A stretch of 64,000 nt of DNA, from the NCBI RefSeq assembly GCF_024323335.1, contig NC_066579.1, positions 127,928,854-127,992,853 on the forward strand, given 5' to 3'. The stretch comes from Lathyrus oleraceus. Lineage: Eukaryota; Streptophyta; Magnoliopsida; Fabales; Fabaceae. Positions 56,472 to 64,000 of this stretch are shown in pieces. The notes under the pieces were generated by a model. The model ran no database searches. It was not told the DNA's origin and was given only the letters and a program-made list of their open reading frames with translations. Each line of letters opens with the position of its first letter. Positions within the stretch are counted from its first letter, which is position 1. A program made the translations under genes and the position numbers.

Positions 56472-58082
56472 TTAACAACTGTAATACCCCCTTTTCTTGG
56501 GTACTACATGAACGGGGCTAACCCATTGACTATCGGAGATCGGGTATATGATTCCTGCATCTAATAACTTCTTTACTTCATCCTTGACTATAGTACTTAA
56601 GATTGGGTTGATCCTTCTCTGGTGTTCTCTAGAGGTTTTACAATCTTCCTCTAGCATAATGTGATGCATACAGATAGAAGGACTTATTCCTTTTAGGTCG
56701 GCAATGTTGTAGCCTAACGCAGTTGGACATTTTCTTAAGACATCTAGTAACTTTTCAGTTTCCATCTGCCCTAAGTCTGCGTTGACTATTACTGGTCTTT
56801 TGAGTTCAGTGTCTAGGAATTCATATCTTAGGTTCTTTGGTAGTGTTTTTAATTCTAAGTCTGGTTTCTTCGGGCATGGTATGTGATTGGGTGTAAGTGT
56901 TAAGCATTTACTTAGACTATCATTTTGGTATGGTTCACGCCAATTATCATCTTTAAAGATTGGAGGGATTTGGATTTTCATTATATCAGAATATGTGGTT
57001 TCTTGCATCTCCATCTCTCTTACGCGCTCGTCTATGACATCAAGTAGATAACATGTATCGTCTATAGTTGGCGCTTGTAAGAATTATGTCAAGATGAATT
57101 CAACCTTTTCTTCTCCAACTTCGAATGTTAGCTTACCTCTTTTCACGTCTATTATGGCTCCGGCGGTAGCTAAGAATGGCCTTCCTAATATAATAGGTGT
57201 AGTGGCATCTTCTTTGATGTCCATGATTATGAAGTCTGTAAGAATGTAGAATTGTCATACACATACTGGGACATTCTCTAGTATACCAACAGGATATTTG
57301 ATTGAGCGGTCAGCTAGTTGAACAAACATCTTGGTTGATCTTAGTTCTCCCATGTTGAGCCTTTTACAGATGGTTAAGGGAATTACACTAATGTTGGCTC
57401 CTAAGTCGCATAGAGCTTTGTCTATGACGAACTTTCCAATGACACAGGGTATGGAGAAACTACCTGGGTCTTTTAGTTTGGGAGGCATGTTGTTTTGGAT
57501 TATTGCACTACACTCAACAGTAAGTGTAACTGTTTCATTATCCTCGATCTTTTTCTTATTGGATAGGATCTCTTTAAGAAATTTGGCATATGAGGGCATT
57601 TGTGTGATGGCTTCTGTAAAGGGAATTGTAATATTCAGTTGCTTCAGAAGTTCAACAAATTTCCTAAATTGCCCTGTAGTTTTAGAATTTGCGAGTCTTT
57701 GAGGATACGAAATGGGTGGTTTATAAGGCGGTGGAGGCACATAAGGTTTTTCTTTCTCTTCGGCCTATTGAGTATTATCTTCCTTCTCCTTCGGTTCACT
57801 TGCCTTCTCAGTTGTTGTTTTGTCTGGTTTTTGATACATGGCAGGATTTTGGAGTCTTAGATCTACAAGTCCGTCTAGTTCTTTTCCACTTCTCAATATA
57901 ACGACATTTACATGTACTTTTGGATTAGGTTGTGGCTGTCCAGGAAATGTGCCAGCGGGAGCAGCAGAAGATGCTTGTTGTTGTGCCACTTGTGAAATCT
58001 GTGTTTCAAGCATTTTGTTGTGGGTGGCTAAGGCGTCTACTTTGCTTGCTAATTGTTTAAGTTGCTCACTGGTATGTATGTT
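56472..58082 (-). pseudogene. Athila Gag tail, linker and protease, decayed
   Basis: One frame with stops at 57765-57767, 57255-57257 and 57084-57086. It holds a helical Gag tail with HNKMLETQISQVAQQQ, a P-rich linker, and a protease whose active site reads CDLGANISVIPLTIC (D-L-G, the usual Athila form) near 57390-57430. A region leading to the RT start (ILSTIVKDEVKKLLDAGIIYP, then WVSPVHVVPKK) follows. Confidence 0.83.
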
Positions 58083-58961
58083 TTAGTTCAAGAAGTCTTT
58101 GTTTGTTTGAGCTTGGGTAGCTATGAAGCTTTCCATCATTAGTTCAAGGTTGGTCTTCCTAGGCATGTTAGGAGCATTAGTAGTTGGCTTTTGATATCTA
58201 GGTGGAACAGCGGGTGCTTGGCCAAGTGCATACAAGGCGTTGTTGTTCTTGTACGAAACGTTGGGATGGTTTTTCCAACCTGGGTTGTAGGTATTCGAAT
58301 AAGGATTTCCTTGTGCATAATTTACTTGATCAGTGGGGACTCTTGCTAATATTTGACATTCTGGTGCAGTGTGTCCAGGAATTCCACATAACTCGCAGTT
58401 TGGAGTTACGGCAGCCACGGTGGTTGCGGGTGGTATGGTCAAGTTGTCTAACTTTTGAACAAAGGCATCTACCTTTGCATGGACGTGGTCAAGGCTACTG
58501 ATTTCATCCATTCCACCTTTCTTTTGGGACTTTTCTATTGGAGTTCTTTCACGTCCCCATTGGTAATGGTTTTGGGCCATGTTTTCAATGAGTTGATAGG
58601 CTTCGTTGTATGGCTTGTCCATAAGTGCACCGCCTGTGGCAGCGTCTACTGTCAGTCTTGTGTTATACAAAAACCCATTGTAAAATGTGTGAATGATTAC
58701 CCAGTCTTTGAGACCGTGATGTGGACATGTCCTCATCATGTCTTTGTATCTCTCCCACGCGTCGTAGAGAAATTTTGCATCTTTTTATTGAAATCCGTTG
58801 ATTTGAGCTCTCAGCATAGCAGTTTTGCTTGGCAGAAAATATCGGGCTAAGAAAACGTTCTTCAGCTCTTCCCATGTAGTAACTGAGTTGGATGGCAAGG
58901 ATTGCAACCAAGCCCAAACTCTGTCTCTTAGAGAGAAAGGAAAAAGATGTAGTCTTATCAA
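58083..58961 (-). pseudogene. Athila Gag, N-terminus deleted
   Basis: It starts abruptly at the LTR junction (58961) in IRLHLFPFSLRDRVWAWLQS, which in Athila Gag is well inside the domain. It continues through FLARYFLPSKTAMLRAQING, a TAA at 58785-58787, RTCPHHGLKDWVIIHTFYNG, then the zinc knuckle CELCGIPGHTAPEC (near 58360-58400). It stops at 58083-58085. The apparent Met codons near 58971-58973 are in LTR sequence. Confidence 0.85.
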
Positions 58962-60323
58962 TATGCAACACATTAATCGTCAGGGATTCGATAAGTCACC
59001 GGTTTATATTTTAAGTACCAAATATCTTTCAGTAGAAAATACTCATTTAAAAGGCTTTATCTCACACTCTCGTGATTGTTGACTCGGACTATACTTTTAA
59101 GTCAGAATGTACGCTCTCGCTGTCCCATTTGAAGTTAAAAATACTTTTTGAAAATAAATAAGTTCTAATTGCTTTTAAAGTGCTCTCGCTGTTTTTAAAA
59201 TCAATGCCTAGTTTTTACTATCCAGTTCGACCCTCACGCTCTCGCGATTGTCGGTTCTCACCTTAGTTAATTTCCCACTCTCGTGGCACAACCGTATTAA
59301 ATAGCTTCTCACTCTCGTGACAAAGTTAATTAAATTTGAATTAAAAACCACAGCCAAAAAGATTATTTGAGAAAAGAAGTTTACACCGATTATTATTAAA
59401 TCCCGTTTAATTAAATTGTTTACATACCGATACTAGTAGTTTATCCAGACATGTTAATTAATGCAAACACAGACGAACATAAACAGACCAACAATAAGGC
59501 AAACGTGATTAAATAATAAAGCAATAATAATAATAATTGAATAAAAACCTAGAACTTTGATTAATCGAATATGCCGAATCTTGAAGTAGTTGAGCAGTCT
59601 TCCACAAGTCGGTAGGATTCTGCTTCTTCGAAACAATTGCTTAAACTAAATTAAATAAATTGCAATAGTTCCCCAGTGTAGGAAACTACTACTTTTGGCT
59701 AAATGAAAAACAGAAAAGGAAGGGAAAAATCAAAACTCTGAACGGAACGGTAAACAAATTGCGGTAAAAGAAAACAGTGTTGCTGAAGAAAAATAATAGA
59801 AAACAAAATTGCTGTGGAAAATAAAATGCAGAGAAAGATCTTGAAAGTTGGCTTCAGAGAGGAAAATCCCTCGTGCCCGTAGGTTTGCAACTTCCATCCT
59901 TTTATAGTATCTATTTGGTCTTCATAGTTGAGAGAAATAAGGATGACCTGGTTGAGTGAGAGATTCACGGGAAAGTGGGTTGAGGAGCGAAAAATGGGGC
60001 GTGTGGATCACTTCTGTTGAATAATTCATTACGCTGATTTTGGCCTTGTGACGGCCGTGGTGGGCCTGTGACGTTCGTCACAACCAGGGCGTGACAGTCG
60101 TGACAAGGCTTGTGACGGTCGTCACCTGCACAAAATTCATTTTTCTGGTTTTTCTGCTGTTTCTCTTCTGTTTCTTCTTCTTTTCCTTCCTTTTCTATAC
60201 TTTGCTCATTTAAGCATGTGAATTGAAATACCTGCAAAAATAACTCGAACACTTGCGGAATAATCAGAACATAAAAGAAAATGATACGATTTTTGAATGT
60301 AAATCAAGGCAAATATACGATGT
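58962..60323 (-). repeat. Athila 5' LTR remnant, both ends missing
   Basis: Matches 47748-49112 of the 3' LTR. It lacks the inner 234 bp (the equivalent of 47514-47747) and the outer 15 bp. The inner junction shares TATCA with the equivalent LTR position, a deletion microhomology. TATA at 59898-59906; cluster at 60046-60126. Confidence 0.87.
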
Positions 60324-60391
60324 TGGCTAAAGACACATATGAGACATGAATAGATTTACTTATGATGTTTCAAGGCTAGGTCGAGAATCGA

Positions 60392-60406
60392 CCTGCTATG
60401 GTACCA
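60392..60406 (-). other. degenerate primer binding site
   Basis: Minus strand TGGTACCATAGCAGG, which differs from the common TGGTATCAGAGCAGG (initiator tRNA-Met) at three positions. Two bases from the LTR end. Confidence 0.6.
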
Positions 60407-60408
60407 AC

Positions 60409-62974
60409 TGTAACAATTCGTATAATATATATCTAGAATAATATCATACAAGTGTTATTATTTGGTACTGATACAACATAAGAGCCTAAAGGCACCATTA
60501 TATACCCATGTCCAAACTAAAACATGAATGACACATGTCATACAATAAAGCATAAATAATAAAAATCTAATAACTATGTACAATATCTTCATTGTACACA
60601 GCTCCATAGTGGAAGATCACAACAACTGCATCCCTTGAAACATCAGTAGATAACTTCTCTTGAATTCAACCTGTAAGGAATACCTGAAAAATAACAACGA
60701 TAATGGGATGAGATAATAATCTCAGTGAGTTCTCCTACCCTATGGTTCCACTCAGCTCTACAGGGTTGCTACCTAATTTCTAACTCAAATATTCACCTTT
60801 TGTTACTTGTGCATCATTCACACAATGTAACTAGGACTTGAGCAACTAAGAGATATTCTCAATGTATGGAAACATGTCATTTGAGTGCATCCACTCACTA
60901 AATCACAATTCAAATTCACGAAACATCAATCCCCGAATGGACTTACGTCTAAGCCAGGCTCGGTTCATGCATGCTCGTATGATTCTACTTTCACGGTGGA
61001 TATCGGGTCCTCTATGAGGCTTGATCCTCAGTTCAAGCGACCGTCACTTGTATGGGCCTCTAACCCACTTAGGGTATCTTTCACCGTATGGGCCTCTTAC
61101 CCACTTAGGTTTCCACCTTTCTCCCATGTCCGCCATGGTTGGGGCTCAAACCCAATTGAGGCACGAATCATTGGTGCCACATCCTCACTTACCACCTTAC
61201 CTAAGCCCTTGAAGTGGTATGTGCACAATCACAACTAATTCCGAATACGTGGTCAATTCTCAACAACAAATAGGACTTTTGGAACAAATGTTCCTTACCA
61301 AATATCAAACAAATTCTCATGATATCATATCAATTCTCATGGCATCATAACATGATCCATTCTCATTACATAAATCACACATGTTTCATGCAAAGCGTAT
61401 TAATTTGCTTACCAAGTGAATACTTATCCACAATACACACCTAGATACCGTTGCGTTCATACATGAAACACACATAATGGTATAACATGTCACAATAAAC
61501 CCTTGGCATATCTGAATCACGACATACTCATCAGTATCTTAGGTTATTCAAATCGTTATACACAAACAAGTCAAACATAATCAAGCATACAATCATCACT
61601 ATCATCTACCAAGCATTAGTGGTTAGTTCATGGTCTCTCATCACCATGCAATATCTCATTATATTAGCTTTCCAAAGCTTCAAGTCTCATATCGATCGGA
61701 TTCATGGTTCTTGAGTTATGGTGGAAACAAGAACCACATATTTTAACCTAACTAATATTCTAGGTTAAACCCATCCATTCTCATGTAAATCGATCGATTA
61801 ATGTTAAATTAATGCATGCACATCATGGTACAAGTTATAATACATCTAAAGTTGTTTAGAAACATGAAATAAGTGGTTTTAGGCAAAACAAGGCTGAACC
61901 AATCGATTGAGCTAGGAGTCAATCGATTGCATGAAGTTTCTGTAAAGTATTTTTCACAAATTTTACAGGACCAATCAATTGGGCATTGTAGTCAATCGAT
62001 TGACATTAGCAAAATTCAGCTTTTTTCTTCACAGAATCGTGAACTAATCGATTGGTTATGCAACTTTTATGCAACCAATCGATTGACACATGCATAAACT
62101 CCAAAAAATACATCTTCTAAACTCATCCTTTGACATTGTTAATCACTCTAAATCATGGTAAGACATGTACCAACATAAGCTAATATGAATCAACAACGTA
62201 ATCCACACAACATATCATCAGTTCATATAAGCAACATGAAAGATCACAAACAACATGTAACAACAAGGATACCTACCATATTATCCATTTTCTTCATGAT
62301 TCAAGACAACAACAACAAACCCTAGTATTCTATATCATGAGAATCTTATTCTAAAGAGGAAACTAACTATAACTCACTTGATTCAAGAAGATGATGATGA
62401 GACTGATGATATGGAGATGAAGTTGGCGATGATGATGATGGAGATAAGTTGATGGTGGTATGATGAGTTTCTTCTTCCTTCCTCTTATTTTCTCTCTTCT
62501 TCCTCTTTCTTCTTCCTTCCTCCTATTTTCTCTCCTCCTCCTTCACGTTTTCTTCTTCTCTTTCTTTCTTGTTTTTCTTCCTTTCCCTTTTTCCACTTCC
62601 TGATAACTCTCTCTTCTCAATCTTATCCACACCTTTTCTTCCTATTCTTTCCACCACACAATATGTGTATAAATAGTATCATATAATATATAATATTATG
62701 TAATGATATAAAATATCATCTTGTAGTACCAATTCACCAATTATTAATGTTTTTAAAATGTCATCTCTTATACTTATTAATATAGGTTTGTCTCTTTTAT
62801 TAATAATTAATCTCTTCAGAGATCACTGGTTACTCTATTGATTCCAATTGACAACCTTTAGAACACATAGGAGCTCTAATTGTTTCAACTGACAAGAGAT
62901 AGAGTAAATAGCAACTCAATTGGTCTCAACTGACAATTAATTAAACAATTTTTAAAGAAATGTGGGATATTACA
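60409..62974 (-). repeat. gypsy LTR (2566 bp)
   Basis: Bounded by TGTAACAATTCG (60409) and ATATTACA (62974), an inverted TGTAA...TTACA pair. It contains a duplicated GGGCCTCTaACCCACTTAGG word (61058 and 61093), the CAATCGATTG cluster (61898-62090), polypyrimidine tracts (62455-62600) and a TATTTATA box (62669-62676, minus). No protein gene seen. Confidence 0.72.
61898..62090 (-). repeat. six CAATCGATTG-type palindromes
   Basis: ACCAATCGATTG and GTCAATCGATTG words occur as three close pairs (about 61899/61920, 61971/61992, 62044/62076). One copy is CAATCAATTG and one is TAATCGATTG. Each core is palindromic around ATCGAT. Confidence 0.8.
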
Positions 62975-63132
62975 TTTTATCTAGACTATGCCAGCTCACC
63001 AAGCTACTCTTATACTAGTGTTACAACAAAAAAACAAAAAAAAAATTCTTCTTCCACTTTTTCCACTTTTTCAAAGTTCTCTTATTCCTTCTCTAATTTT
63101 TCTGCTTCAACTTTATAAAACAAAAAAAAAAA
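62975..63132. other. short AT-rich interval
   Basis: Poly-A and C/T-rich stretches before the gag remnant; it may be its leader. No PBS recognised. Confidence 0.35.
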
Positions 63133-63660
63133 ATGGTTAGCAGAGTTATCTTCTTAAGGAATGTGGAAATAGTTCGAATACATTCCATGTCTGTAGAACC
63201 GAATTTTTCATCAACCACTCCTATAGTTTTTTATGGTCAAAATTATCCAATATTGGCTATGGAAATGGAAACTTGTCTAAAAGCCTTAATTCTTTGGGAA
63301 GCTGTGGAAGATGATTACGAAATTTCTCCTATGCCAACCAACCCAACAATAAACCATATCAAGAATCACAAGGACAAAAATGAGAAAATTAAAAAGCAAA
63401 GGCTTGCTTATTTGTTATAGTTTCATAAACTATCTTCATTCGCGTCATGTATCTCAAATCAACAAAAACAATATGAGACTATCTCAAAAAAAAATAGAGT
63501 ATGAAGGAAACGAGACAATTAAAGGTATGTAAGATCTGAATCTTATCAGAGATTTTGAACTACAAAATATGAAGTATAGAAACCATTAAATACTATTCTG
63601 AAAAACTGTTGAGCATTGCAAATGATGTAAGGTTTCTCGGTTCAGATTGAAAATTTGTTT
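63133..63660 (+). pseudogene. copia Gag (UBN2) remnant
   Basis: The first 96 codons are open and read PIVFYGQNYPILAMEMETCL, then ALILWEAVEDDYEISPMPTNP, the start of a plant copia Gag. After the TAG at 63418-63420 similarity continues in broken frames (LNLIRDFELQ near 63540, LLSIANDVRFLGS near 63610). It has several stops and gaps. No pol follows within the window. It is on the opposite strand to the neighbouring gypsy LTR. Confidence 0.7.
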
Positions 63661-64000
63661 GAATATCTAAGAATAGAAAGAAAAAGTGTTAGCTATTGCG
63701 TTTAAGATTGCAGTCACGTTTGCAGATTTTATTTTAAATACTTTAAATTTGTTTCCTATATTTTAGTTTTGTTTCCTATTTTTTTAATTAGTTTCTTTTT
63801 TCCAGTATTCTTCAGTGGCCTAACTTATTGGAACATTATCTCAATGAGCAGTTATTATTCTATTGTGTATTTGTAGGATAATATGAATTAGAAAATATAA
63901 CTCTCCCTCTACTTATCAAATTATTTTCATGCAAGATATTAACTATTTTCGTAAGCTATTCTGGAAAACTTATGAAAATATACGAAAAAATAGCTTATGA
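63661..64000. other. unassigned AT-rich end of window
   Basis: AT-rich, T-runs, no ORF or repeat recognised. Confidence 0.4.

Larger units (their letters stand above)
47514..60323 (-). mobile_element. Athila-type Ty3/gypsy element, decayed, 5' end deleted
   Basis: Minus-strand order: 5' LTR remnant (58962-60323), gag missing its start, protease, RT-RH, INT, ORF-1-like gene, second ORF-1-like gene, PPT, 3' LTR (47514-49127). The Gag type (TCPHHGLKDWVIIHTFYNG) and ATHILA ORF-1-like genes 3' of pol place it in Athila. The LTR copies differ by about 50 substitutions over 1.35 kb by eye. Pol carries at least ten in-frame stops and two frame changes. The PBS and gag start were lost in a deletion at 58961/58962. 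Confidence 0.88.
60324..62974 (-). mobile_element. 5' end of a minus-strand Ty3/gypsy element: LTR, PBS and 70 bp of leader
   Basis: LTR at 60409-62974, then on the minus strand a PBS-like site and leader GTCGATTCTCGACC, truncated by the Athila LTR at 60323/60324. The LTR start (TGTAATATCCCACATTT) and leader resemble plant chromovirus (Tekay-like) elements; lineage is inference. Confidence 0.65.

Noticed and set aside
1..64000. CRISPR arrays, operons, bacterial features or rRNA genes
   Set aside because: Nothing of the kind is present; all repeats are transposon termini, LTRs or degenerate tandem repeats of plant elements.

Overview
This window is intergenic DNA of a plant with a large, repeat-rich genome. 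I find no intact host gene. Giant Ogre-type Ty3/gypsy elements (5-kb LTRs, an extra ORF1, an intron inside pol, two RNase H domains) beside Athila, SIRE-like copia and hAT elements point to a legume of the tribe Fabeae (Pisum, Vicia, Lathyrus). That placement is inference from the repeat families; no species marker is present.

Left part (1-12504): a minus-strand Ty1-copia element (copia-1) runs from its LTR at 10693-12504 through PBS, gag, protease, integrase and reverse transcriptase off the left edge. A 6.76-kb hAT transposon (2039-8795) sits in its protease coding sequence, with 12-bp perfect inverted repeats and a near-perfect 8-bp target duplication. The hAT encodes a BED-finger transposase broken by one TGA. 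Inside the predicted 5'-leader intron of that gene, on the opposite strand, lies an exon that reads as a pectin acetylesterase fragment with both splice sites: a captured host exon.

Middle (12505-36750): a plus-strand Ogre with 4997/5001-bp LTRs, about 99.7% identical by eye, PBS, ORF1, gag, protease, intron, RT-RH-archaeal-type RH-INT, a repeat-filled 3' UTR and a PPT. The 5' LTR is preceded not by target DNA but by 681 bp of Ogre 3' internal sequence including the PPT. The 12505-18182 block recurs at 31069-36750 with a constant 18564-bp period, so two Ogre units share one LTR. Copia-1 appears to have inserted into the upstream unit.

Right part (36751-47094): the 5' half of a second, minus-strand Ogre/Tat element (LTR, PBS, ORF1 with two stops, an intact 1011-codon gag-pro, intron, start of RT), cut by the Ogre LTR at 36750/36751. 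It is followed by the 5' end of an ORF-less copia-type element (copia-2).

Far right (47514-60323): a decayed minus-strand Athila element with many stops and frameshifts, two successive ATHILA ORF-1-like genes each followed by a PPT-like tract, a SINE, and a 5' LTR that lost both ends. Next come an LTR of a minus-strand gypsy element (60409-62974) and a decayed copia gag remnant (63133 to about 63660).

Relative order from nesting and LTR divergence: Athila is oldest (LTR copies differ by roughly 4% by eye) and the Ogre pair is very young. Copia-1 is younger than the upstream Ogre copy, and the hAT is younger than copia-1. Five promoter regions in unrelated elements have a cluster of short, mostly CpG-containing repeats just upstream of the TATA box. 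That shared layout and the captured exon are the most unusual signals here. All functional statements rest on motif recognition by eye; no database search was run.
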